Source: Burkholderiales bacterium (lineage in GTDB: Bacteria > Pseudomonadota > Gammaproteobacteria > Burkholderiales > Burkholderiaceae_C). From it: DNA of 15,414 nt. Positions 1 to 6,161 of the stretch are shown one piece after another. The position numbers were made by a program, and so were the translations under genes. Position 1 is the stretch's first letter. Each line of letters opens with the position of its first letter. Where the stretch lies: NCBI GenBank assembly GCA_025352345.1, contig JANXTP010000369.1, forward strand, positions 1 to 15,414. The letters are read 5' to 3'. Below the pieces are notes generated by a model that had not been told where the DNA came from, did not search any database, and saw only the letters and a program-made list of their open reading frames with translations.

Positions 1-419
1 CCATCGGCGGCGTGATGGCCGGGGCCTGGGCCTCCGGGCGCATGGCGGGGCGAATCAAGCGCCAGCACCAGGTTCGCCACGGGTTCCTGATCATGCTGCT
101 GGTGTCGCTGCTGAACCTGGCGCTCAACCTGGTGTTCGAGCCGCAGGCGTGGTGGGCCATCGCCCCGCTGGGCATCTACTCGTTCGGCTGGGCGCTGATG
201 GTGCCGGTGGTGACGCTGATGGTGCTCGATCAGGCCCCCGACCGGCGCGGCATGGCCTCGTCCTTGCAATCCTGCATCGGCAGTGTGTCCAGTGGCCTGG
301 TGGCCGGGCTGATGGCGCCATGGGTCATGCATTCGACCGTGGCGCTCGCCGCGGGGGCGGTGGTGTTGATGGGCATCGGTCTGGTTGCCTGGCGTTGGGT
401 CGAGTCCCGGCTGGCTTGA
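1..419 (+). CDS. MFS multidrug exporter, Bcr/CflA-like, C-terminal part only
   Basis: The gene runs in from the left edge; the reading frame is set from base 3 and ends with TGA at 417-419, so about 138 residues are visible. They contain roughly four hydrophobic segments, matching the last helices (about 9 to 12) of a 12-helix major facilitator. The loop DRRGMASSLQS, followed by a Gly/Ser-rich helix, resembles the R-G-A-S-S/A segment before helix 11 of Bcr/CflA drug:proton antiporters. Members sit in the inner membrane and expel drugs or small metabolites using the proton gradient. The substrate cannot be judged from this fragment, and a sugar- or amino-acid-exporting MFS relative is possible. 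The end of the gene is followed by 82 non-coding bases before the next start, so it is probably transcribed independently of the carbonic anhydrase gene. Confidence 0.75.
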   Translation, partial: IGGVMAGAWASGRMAGRIKRQHQVRHGFLIMLLVSLLNLALNLVFEPQAWWAIAPLGIYSFGWALMVPVVTLMVLDQAPDRRGMASSLQSCIGSVSSGLVAGLMAPWVMHSTVALAAGAVVLMGIGLVAWRWVESRLA

Positions 420-463
420 ATCGCGCTTGCCGGCTCAAGCCGGGCGGGTTGGTACCGATACCC

Positions 464-493
464 CCTGGAAATCCCTTGGATTTGTCCCAGGAG
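464..493 (+). promoter_or_regulatory. Stem-loop covering the ribosome binding site of the carbonic anhydrase gene
   Basis: AGGAG at 489-493 lies 8 bases before the GTG start at 502 and decides that start. The same bases take part in an inverted repeat. AAATCC (469-474) pairs with GGATTT (478-483) around a 3-base loop CTT, and CCTGG (464-468) pairs with CCAGG (487-491), with GTC (484-486) bulged out. If the transcript starts upstream of 464, the fold would hide part of the Shine-Dalgarno sequence. The pairing is read directly from the sequence; a regulatory effect is inference. Confidence 0.45.
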
Positions 494-501
494 TGTTCGC
501 C

Positions 502-1512
502 GTGCCGCAGTTCAGTCACCGCCTTGCCACCGTCGCCTCGCACCTGTGCGTGGTGGCTGCGTGCGTTGTCGGCATGCCCGTGGCGCAGGCGGGCACCCTG
601 CAGACGATCGACCCGATGGAAGCGATCCGCGAGCGGCTGGCGGCCAAGCTGGGCGCGGTGCCGGTGGCACCGAACGCGGCTGCAGGTGTCCTGAAGGTGA
701 GCTCGCCCGGCGACGGGGCCTCCGCGGCCAGCGCCGCCGACAGACCAGCGCAGCGGGTGTCATCGCTGACGACCCGCGTGAACCCCACGGTACTGTCGGC
801 CGGCCCCAGCCACAGGGCAGCGCCTGCGCCATCGGACGCCGCCCCTTGGGCCTATGAGGGCGAGCATGGCCCCGCCGCCTGGGCCCGACTGGCCCCCGAA
901 AACGCCACCTGTGCCAACGGCCACAGGCAAAGTCCGATCGACATCACCGACGGCATCAAGGTCGATCTCGATGCGGTGCAGTTCGATTACCGGCCGAGCG
1001 CTTTCCGTGTCATCGACAACGGGCACACGGTGCAGGTCAATGTGGCGCCGGGCAACACGATCGAGGTGCTGGGCAAGCATTACGAACTGATGCAGTTCCA
1101 CTTTCACCGGCCGTCCGAGGAGCGCATCGACGGCAAGCCGTTCGACATGGTGGTGCACCTGCTGCACAAAAGCGCCGACGGCAAGCTCGCGATGGTCGCG
1201 GTGCTGCTCGAGCGCGGCAGCGCGCAGCCTGTGGTGCAGGCGGTGTGGAACAACCTGCCGCTGGAGCAGGGTGATGAAGTGGCCGCCAAGGGCCAGATCG
1301 ACCTGGCAGGGCTGCTGCCGAGCGACCGCCGCTACCACACCTACATGGGCTCGCTGACCACACCGCCGTGCAGTGAAGGCGTGCTGTGGATGGTGATGAA
1401 GACGCCGGTGCAGATCTCACCCGAGCAGCTGAACATCTTCGCGCGGCTCTACCCGATGAATGCGCGGCCGATCCAGGCGCTGCGCGGTCGCCTCATCAAA
1501 GAATCGAACTGA
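502..1512 (+). CDS. Alpha-class carbonic anhydrase, exported (periplasmic)
   Basis: The enzyme interconverts CO2 and bicarbonate. I chose GTG 502 because AGGAG sits 8 bases upstream and a clear signal peptide follows: basic start, hydrophobic stretch, and cleavage expected after AQA near residue 30. The product is 336 residues. About residues 31-110 form a low-complexity Ala/Pro/Ser-rich linker with one likely amphipathic helix (around DPMEAIRERLAAKLG). The catalytic domain begins near W116. Family zinc ligands are visible: H200 and H202 in QFHFHRPSEE, and H219 in MVVHLLH. E206 and T286 (SLTTPPC) match the Glu106/Thr199 gate of human CA II. C137 and C290 would form the disulfide typical of periplasmic bacterial members. 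The residue after the gate Glu is Glu instead of His, which I believe is common in proteobacterial forms. The next gene starts 37 bases downstream and may be co-transcribed. Confidence 0.93.
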   Translation: MPQFSHRLATVASHLCVVAACVVGMPVAQAGTLQTIDPMEAIRERLAAKLGAVPVAPNAAAGVLKVSSPGDGASAASAADRPAQRVSSLTTRVNPTVLSAGPSHRAAPAPSDAAPWAYEGEHGPAAWARLAPENATCANGHRQSPIDITDGIKVDLDAVQFDYRPSAFRVIDNGHTVQVNVAPGNTIEVLGKHYELMQFHFHRPSEERIDGKPFDMVVHLLHKSADGKLAMVAVLLERGSAQPVVQAVWNNLPLEQGDEVAAKGQIDLAGLLPSDRRYHTYMGSLTTPPCSEGVLWMVMKTPVQISPEQLNIFARLYPMNARPIQALRGRLIKESN

Positions 1513-1549
1513 TCGTGCATTCCCCCAACCCGTCAAGAAGCAGCACCCC

Positions 1550-4500
1550 ATGACGACCTACCTGTTGCGTGCGATCGGCCAGCTCCCGGTGGGGCGCAAG
1601 CTGCTGCTGATTTACTTGCTCGACCTCACGGCGGTCATCTACATCTCCAGCATCCTGATCAACGAGAAGTACATCTCGATCGATTTTTCGCGCAAGGAGC
1701 TGGCAGGCAATGCCTACATCGCCGAGGTGCGCGATGTGCTGGTCGCCCTGCCCACACCGCTGCCGCCAGCGCCTGCCAAGGCCGCTGTGACGGCGCCGGC
1801 TGCCCCGCTCCATCTGGACCGCGCCGAGTGGGAGCCAAGGATCGCGGCGTTGCGCGCCGCCGAAACGGCGCACGGGGCAGGCATGAAATCCGCCGACGTC
1901 AGCGCGGCGTTCGTCGATACGCTGCAGGTGGCCATGAACAAGCCGACCTTCGACGCCAGCGATCTGGCGATGACCATGGCGGCCGGCCGCGAACTGGTGA
2001 CCCGCATCGGCAACCAGTCGAACCTGATCCTCGACCCCGACCTCGACAGCTACTACACGATGTCGATCGTGCTGCTGCGCCTGGCCGAGCTGCAGGACGT
2101 GCTGGCGCTGGACGCCTACAAGGCGGTCGAGCTGAAGCAGGCCAGCCCGGCCCAGCACAACCGTCTGCAGACCGAGTTGCTGATCCTCGAAGGCCGCCTC
2201 GATGCCGCCTTGTCCGGCACCGCGTCCGATTACTCTGAAGCCCTGGCAGCTGGCACACCGGTGCTGAAGGCCGCGATCGATCCGACGCGTCAGAAGCTGA
2301 TGGATGCGGTCCAGGCCTTCCGAGCGGCGCAAACCCAGCTCGATGCGTCCGATGTCAGCGCGGCACGGGCACTGATGGCGCAGCGCCATGCCGAGGCGCG
2401 CGCTGCCCTGCACGAAACCTGGAAGGCTGCCACCGCCGGTCTTGACGGGGTCATCCAGGTGCGGGTCGACGGCCTGTTCACCCGCATGTGGATCCACCTT
2501 GGTACGGCCGTGGGCCTGCTGCTGCTGATTCTGAGCATCGTTTACTTCGTCGCGCGGCAGATCGCGCTGCCGCTGCAAAAGCTGGCCGGCGTCGCGGGTC
2601 GCGTCAGCGCCAGCGGCGATTACACCCTGCGCGCTTCCCACGACAGCCGTGACGAAATCGGCCAGTTGGTGAAGGCCTTCAACGGCATGCTGGGAGACCT
2701 CGATCGTGACCGCGCGGACCGTGAAGAGCTCGCCTCCTCGGCCCGCGCCGAGGAGGCGCAGCGCGCGCTGCTCGAATCGTTCCCGATGCCCTTGATCGTC
2801 ACCTCGATCCCCGAGCATCGCGTGCTGCACGCCAACCAGCCGGCCCAGCCGTGGTTGCAGGACGCGAAGACCGACCCATGGAGCCAGCGTCTGGAGCCGC
2901 AGGCCCGCACACGATTCTTCTCACGCCTCAGCGACCAGGAGGCCGTCGACGGCTTCGAAGTGCAGTGGCTGTCCGGTGACAAGCGCCCTGGCGCCTCGCG
3001 CGGGCCGTGGGCGCTGCTGTCGGCACGGCGTTTGTCGTATCAGGGCCAGCCGGCACTGCTGACGGTATTCACACCGATCGACCAGATCAAGCTGCTCGAA
3101 CAACGACTGAAACTCTGGGCCAAGGTCTTCGAGGCCTCGTCGGAAAGCATCATCGTCTTCGACGTCGAGCGCCGCATCCTGACCGCCAACAAGGCGTTCA
3201 GCCGCGATTCGGGCTGGGGAATCGAAGAGGTGGCGGGCCAGACACCCGACTTCCTGTATTCATCCCGGCACGACGAAGACTTCTTCGAGACGCTGTGGCA
3301 GTCGACCATCATCCGCGGCATGTGGCAGGGTGAGGTCTGGCTCAAACGCAAGACCGGTGAGGCGTACCCGACCTGGCTGATCGCCAACGCGGTGCGCGAC
3401 AGCGATGGGCGCATCACCCACTTCGTCGCCGCAGGTGCCGACATCACCGAGCACAAGGCCAGCGAGGAGCGCATCCACCACCTGGCGCACCACGACGTGC
3501 TGACCGACCTGCCGAACCGCTCGCTGTGCCTGGAGCGCTTGCGCATGGCCGTTGAGCAGGCCGGGCGCACCGGCGAGCACGTCGGCGTGGTGTTCATCGA
3601 CCTCGACCGCTTCAAGAACATCAACGACTCGATGGGTCACCACGTTGGTGATGCGCTGTTGCGCTCGGTCTCCAAGCGGCTGCTGTCGGCGGTGCGCGCG
3701 GGTGACACCGTCAGCCGCCTCGGGGGCGACGAATTCGTCGTCGTGCTCAACGGCGTGGGCAGCGTCGAGGAAATTGCCGCCATCGTCGATGAGCGCATGC
3801 TGCCGCTGGTGCGCGAGCCGCACGTGGTCGAAGGCGTGCAGCTGCACATCTCATGCAGCGCCGGTATGGCGGTGTACCCGCAGGACGGCCGCGACATCGA
3901 CCACCTGATGCGCCATGCCGATGCGGCGATGTACCAGGCCAAGTCGGGTGGCCGCGACCATGCGCTGTTCTTCACCCCGGAATTCCATGCCCAGGCACAG
4001 GAGCGGCTCGCCATCGAGAACGATCTGCGCGAGGTGGTGGCACGCGGCGAATTGCTGTTGCATTACCAGCCGCGAATCGAAGCAGCGAGCGGGCGCATCA
4101 CCGGCATGGAGGCGCTGGTGCGCTGGCAGCGTCCGGACCACGGTCTGGTGTCGCCGGCCACCTTCATTCCGATCGCGGAAGAGACTGGGCAGATCGTGCC
4201 GATCGGCGCCTGGATCTTCGGCGAGGCCTGCCGCCAGCACGCGGCCTGGCGCGACGTGGGCCTGGGCAGCATCCCGATCTCGGTCAATGTGTCGGTGATC
4301 CAGTTGCGCGACCCGACCCTGCCGGCCCAACTGCGCGAGATGATGAATGAGCACCGCATCGATCCGTCGATGATCGAGCTGGAACTGACCGAAACCTTCC
4401 TGATGGAGAACGCGATCTTCACCGTGGAGAGCCTGGCAAAGCTCAAGGAGATCGGTGTGTCGCTATCGATCGATGACTTCGGCACCGGCTATTCCAGCCT

Positions 4501-4846
4501 GAACTACCTGCACCAGTTCCCTATCGACAAGCTGAAGATCGACCAGAGCTTCGTGCGCGACATCCTCGACGACCCCACCGACTGGGCCATCACCAAGGCC
4601 ATCATCGGACTCGGCCACACGCTGGGTCTGCGGGTGGTGGCCGAGGGCGTCGAGCGCGGTGAAGAAGCCGAGTGGCTGCGCGACGCCGGCTGCGACGAGT
4701 TGCAGGGCTTCCTGTTCAGCCGGCCGATGGCTGCCGAGGCCGTCCAGGTCTGGCTCGTCGGCCAGTCTCTGGCTCCGGCGGCAGCCCCGCGCGGGCGCCT
4801 GAAGGCGCTGCCGAACCGGGAGCGTGGCCTTGCCCATGTTGCCTAG
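1550..4846 (+). CDS. Membrane-bound c-di-GMP cyclase/phosphodiesterase (HAMP-PAS-PAS-GGDEF-EAL)
   Basis: A 1098-residue protein that would make and/or break the second messenger c-di-GMP. ATG 1550 is chosen because it lies just before the first membrane helix; upstream in-frame codons run back into the carbonic anhydrase gene. Its ribosome binding site is weak (AAGAAG, 1535-1540). Order: TM1 about 17-37; periplasmic sensor about 38-312 with the motif NLILDPDLDSYY seen in four-helix sensor domains of chemoreceptors; TM2 about 313-336; HAMP about 337-388; a degenerate PAS about 402-515; a clearer PAS about 520-640 ending in ITEHKASEE; GGDEF domain about 645-805; EAL domain about 820-1075. The cyclase signature GGDEF is at 725-729 with an RxxD inhibitory site (RAGD) exactly five residues before it. 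The EAL side keeps E854 (EALVRW), NVS, ELTET, D975-D976 (DDFGTGYSS), LKID, AEGVE and LQGF. Both activities look intact. The signal sensed is unknown. Confidence 0.93.
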   Translation: MTTYLLRAIGQLPVGRKLLLIYLLDLTAVIYISSILINEKYISIDFSRKELAGNAYIAEVRDVLVALPTPLPPAPAKAAVTAPAAPLHLDRAEWEPRIAALRAAETAHGAGMKSADVSAAFVDTLQVAMNKPTFDASDLAMTMAAGRELVTRIGNQSNLILDPDLDSYYTMSIVLLRLAELQDVLALDAYKAVELKQASPAQHNRLQTELLILEGRLDAALSGTASDYSEALAAGTPVLKAAIDPTRQKLMDAVQAFRAAQTQLDASDVSAARALMAQRHAEARAALHETWKAATAGLDGVIQVRVDGLFTRMWIHLGTAVGLLLLILSIVYFVARQIALPLQKLAGVAGRVSASGDYTLRASHDSRDEIGQLVKAFNGMLGDLDRDRADREELASSARAEEAQRALLESFPMPLIVTSIPEHRVLHANQPAQPWLQDAKTDPWSQRLEPQARTRFFSRLSDQEAVDGFEVQWLSGDKRPGASRGPWALLSARRLSYQGQPALLTVFTPIDQIKLLEQRLKLWAKVFEASSESIIVFDVERRILTANKAFSRDSGWGIEEVAGQTPDFLYSSRHDEDFFETLWQSTIIRGMWQGEVWLKRKTGEAYPTWLIANAVRDSDGRITHFVAAGADITEHKASEERIHHLAHHDVLTDLPNRSLCLERLRMAVEQAGRTGEHVGVVFIDLDRFKNINDSMGHHVGDALLRSVSKRLLSAVRAGDTVSRLGGDEFVVVLNGVGSVEEIAAIVDERMLPLVREPHVVEGVQLHISCSAGMAVYPQDGRDIDHLMRHADAAMYQAKSGGRDHALFFTPEFHAQAQERLAIENDLREVVARGELLLHYQPRIEAASGRITGMEALVRWQRPDHGLVSPATFIPIAEETGQIVPIGAWIFGEACRQHAAWRDVGLGSIPISVNVSVIQLRDPTLPAQLREMMNEHRIDPSMIELELTETFLMENAIFTVESLAKLKEIGVSLSIDDFGTGYSSLNYLHQFPIDKLKIDQSFVRDILDDPTDWAITKAIIGLGHTLGLRVVAEGVERGEEAEWLRDAGCDELQGFLFSRPMAAEAVQVWLVGQSLAPAAAPRGRLKALPNRERGLAHVA

Positions 4847-4883
4847 CGGCTGACGCGAGCGGAGGGATCGACGGGCTTCTACA

Positions 4884-4903
4884 CTGCGCCTTTTGCGCAG
4901 GAG
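4884..4903 (+). promoter_or_regulatory. Perfect 6-bp stem-loop overlapping the ribosome binding site of the NnrU-family gene
   Basis: CTGCGC (4884-4889) and GCGCAG (4895-4900) are exact reverse complements around the loop CTTTT. The right arm ends in the AG that begins the Shine-Dalgarno AGGAG (4899-4903), which lies 6 bases before ATG 4910 and supports that start. A TACACT hexamer at 4880-4885 could instead be a -10 box, in which case the left arm would not be in the RNA. I see no good -35 box at the right distance. Confidence 0.35.
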
Positions 4904-4909
4904 CAAGCG

Positions 4910-5491
4910 ATGGCGATGCTGGTGGCCGGTCTGTTGATCTTTCTCGGCGTGCACGCCACCTCGATCTTTGCGCCGGCGTGGCGCAACGCCCAGCTGGCTG
5001 CGCGCGGCGAGGCGGTGTGGAAGGGCGGCTATGCGCTGCTGTCGCTGATTGGCTTCGTGCTGATCGTGCACGGCTATGGCGTGGCCCGTGGCAACCCGGT
5101 GGTGCTTTACGAGCCGCCGGCGTTCCTGCGGCACGTGGCCTGGACGCTGATGCTGCCGGTGTTTCCGCTGCTGCTGGCCTCGAAGCTGCCCGGTCGCATT
5201 TCCGCCGCCACCAGGCACCCGATGCTGGTCGCGGTCAAGCTGTGGGCGCTGGCCCATCTGCTGGCCAACGGAACCTTGGCCTCGACGCTGCTGTTCGGGT
5301 CTTTCCTCGCCTGGGCAGTGGCCGACCGCATTTCGCTCAAGCGCCGTCCGGTTTCGCTGCAGACGGGCCGTGCCATCACCGCGCCGCCCGGCCGCTTCAA
5401 CGATGCAATCGCTGTCGTGTTGGGACTGTGTTTATATGCAGCTTTCATCGGCGTGCTGCACCTGTGGCTGATCGGCGTGTCCCCACGCTGA
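4910..5491 (+). CDS. NnrU-family integral membrane protein
   Basis: A 193-residue hydrophobic protein with about five membrane segments, near residues 1-20, 38-58, 73-90, 105-140 and 165-188. The block RHPMLVAVKLWALAHLLANG (residues about 102-121) is the hallmark of the NnrU family. NnrU was first described beside nitrite and nitric oxide reductase genes in denitrifying alphaproteobacteria, but many family members occur in organisms or loci without denitrification, and the biochemical role is not known. ATG 4910 is preceded by AGGAG. The neighbours here (a c-di-GMP enzyme and the dcw cluster) give no denitrification context, so I would not assign it to that pathway. I leave the symbol empty because orthology to nnrU cannot be shown here. 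Confidence 0.82.
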   Translation: MAMLVAGLLIFLGVHATSIFAPAWRNAQLAARGEAVWKGGYALLSLIGFVLIVHGYGVARGNPVVLYEPPAFLRHVAWTLMLPVFPLLLASKLPGRISAATRHPMLVAVKLWALAHLLANGTLASTLLFGSFLAWAVADRISLKRRPVSLQTGRAITAPPGRFNDAIAVVLGLCLYAAFIGVLHLWLIGVSPR

Positions 5492-5505
5492 ATCGAGGCC
5501 GGCAT

Positions 5506-5524
5506 AGCCGCTTTCAGAGCGGCT
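5506..5524 (+). terminator. GC-rich stem-loop after the NnrU-family gene, possible transcription end
   Basis: AGCCGCT (5506-5512) and AGCGGCT (5518-5524) form a perfect 7-bp stem with loop TTCAG, 14 bases after the stop codon. There is no run of T after the stem, so it does not meet the usual definition of an intrinsic terminator. It may instead protect the 3' end of the message or mark a Rho-dependent end. Its place between two transcription units supports a role in ending transcription. Confidence 0.35.
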
Positions 5525-5525
5525 G

Positions 5526-5650
5526 CGCATGACTTCTCACCTATCACTTTCAAAGGCATCTTCAACTGCTTGTTTTTGAAGGAATTTTCATTTCCGAGTT
5601 TTGAAACATCGGCTAAGTCGTTGATTTGATTGGATTTATTTTGTATCCGC
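5526..5650. other. AT-rich stretch upstream of the mra promoter with nested inverted repeats
   Basis: No gene is seen here. Counted by hand, 5571-5650 is 27/80 G+C (about 34%), in contrast to its GC-rich surroundings. Two nested inverted repeats are visible: TTTCAAA (5548-5554) with TTTGAAA (5600-5606), and inside it CTTCAA (5560-5565) with TTGAAG (5576-5581). An AT-rich stretch just before a strong housekeeping promoter could act as an UP element, a protein binding site or a bent region; this is inference. Confidence 0.5.
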
Positions 5651-5651
5651 G

Positions 5652-5681
5652 TTGACCCAGGCGGATGCGATGCGCTACAGT
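5652..5681 (+). promoter_or_regulatory. Sigma70-type promoter of the dcw cluster (Pmra)
   Basis: TTGACC (5652-5657, 5 of 6 with TTGACA) and TACAGT (5676-5681, 4 of 6 with TATAAT) are separated by 18 bases. Transcription would start near 5688-5690, giving a leader of about 32-34 bases before mraZ. The position, directly upstream of mraZ and at the downstream end of the AT-rich stretch, matches the location of the main promoter of dcw clusters in other bacteria. Confidence 0.65.
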
Positions 5682-5715
5682 GGAAGTTAGTGCATTTTTC
5701 TGGGTTTTTGTGGCA
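5681..5715 (+). promoter_or_regulatory. MraZ operator: four TGG-type direct repeats in 10-bp register
   Basis: TGGAA (5681), TGCAT (5691), TGGGT (5701) and TGGCA (5711) begin exactly 10 bases apart, so each 5-base unit is followed by a 5-base spacer. MraZ of E. coli is known to bind TGGGN repeats spaced by 5 bases in front of its own gene and to repress the cluster. Here the first repeat shares its T with the -10 box and the rest cover the expected transcription start and leader, which fits repression. Only the third repeat is a perfect TGGGN; the second is the weakest. Confidence 0.7.
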
Positions 5716-5721
5716 AATCTG

Positions 5722-6150
5722 GTGTTTCAGGGACCTGCGTCGCTGACCTTGGATACCAAGGGCCGCCTGACCATGCCCGCGCGCCACCTGACCGTGTTGC
5801 GGGCGATGGAGTTGACCCAGCTCACCCTCACCAGGCACCCCGACGGTCCGCTGATGGTGTTCCCCCGCCCGACCTGGGAAGAATTCCGCGACCGGATCAA
5901 TGCCCTGCCGATGGAGGCCGTGCGCTGGAAGCGCATCTTTCTCGGCAACGCGATGGATGTCGAGATCGATGCGTCATCGCGCGTGCTGATCGCGCCGGAG
6001 TTGCGCAAATCTGCCGGCATGGACCGCGATGTGATGCTGATCGGCATGGGCAGCCATCTGGAACTGTGGGATGCCGCGCGGCATGCGGCCCACGAAGCCG
6101 AGGTGGTCCAGGGCGAGATGCCGGACTCGCTCAAGGGCTTCACTTTCTGA
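5722..6150 (+). CDS. mraZ: Transcriptional regulator MraZ
   Basis: A DNA-binding protein of the AbrB/SpoVT fold that forms rings and represses the dcw cluster. I chose GTG 5722, which gives (M)FQGPASLTLDTKGRLTMPARH, matching the MFQGxxxLxLDxKGRxxxPxRH start of betaproteobacterial homologues, and a length of 142 residues as usual for the family. GTG 5710 would add four residues but lies in an operator repeat. No good Shine-Dalgarno is visible for either. Both MraZ half-domains are present: KGRLTMPARH near residues 12-21 and the second copy SSRVLIAPELRKSAGM near residues 83-98, with the linking WKRIFLGNA segment. The gene starts about 32 bases after the likely transcription start and is followed 11 bases later by rsmH. 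Confidence 0.94.
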   Translation: MFQGPASLTLDTKGRLTMPARHLTVLRAMELTQLTLTRHPDGPLMVFPRPTWEEFRDRINALPMEAVRWKRIFLGNAMDVEIDASSRVLIAPELRKSAGMDRDVMLIGMGSHLELWDAARHAAHEAEVVQGEMPDSLKGFTF

Positions 6151-6161
6151 ACGGGCTGTCG

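Noticed and set aside
426..443. Inverted repeats CTTG/CAAG and CCGGCT/AGCCGG as a terminator after the MFS gene
   Set aside because: The arms overlap each other, the loop is only 2-4 bases when the longer stem forms, and there is no T run after it.
385..501. Upstream in-frame start for the carbonic anhydrase
   Set aside because: It overlaps the MFS gene and puts 39 residues before the signal peptide. GTG 502 has AGGAG at the right distance; GTG 493 overlaps that site.
1460..1549. Upstream in-frame start for the c-di-GMP enzyme
   Set aside because: It would add 30 residues encoded inside the carbonic anhydrase gene and place a non-hydrophobic basic tail before the first membrane helix; ATG 1550 is the natural start.
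1496..2830. Minus-strand open frame of 444 codons opposite the sensor part of the c-di-GMP enzyme
   Set aside because: Antisense to a continuous multi-domain protein and without motifs.
5665..5721. Longer mraZ start at 5665
   Set aside because: It would begin inside the promoter between the -35 and -10 boxes and add residues (RCATVEVSAFFWVF) absent from MraZ proteins.
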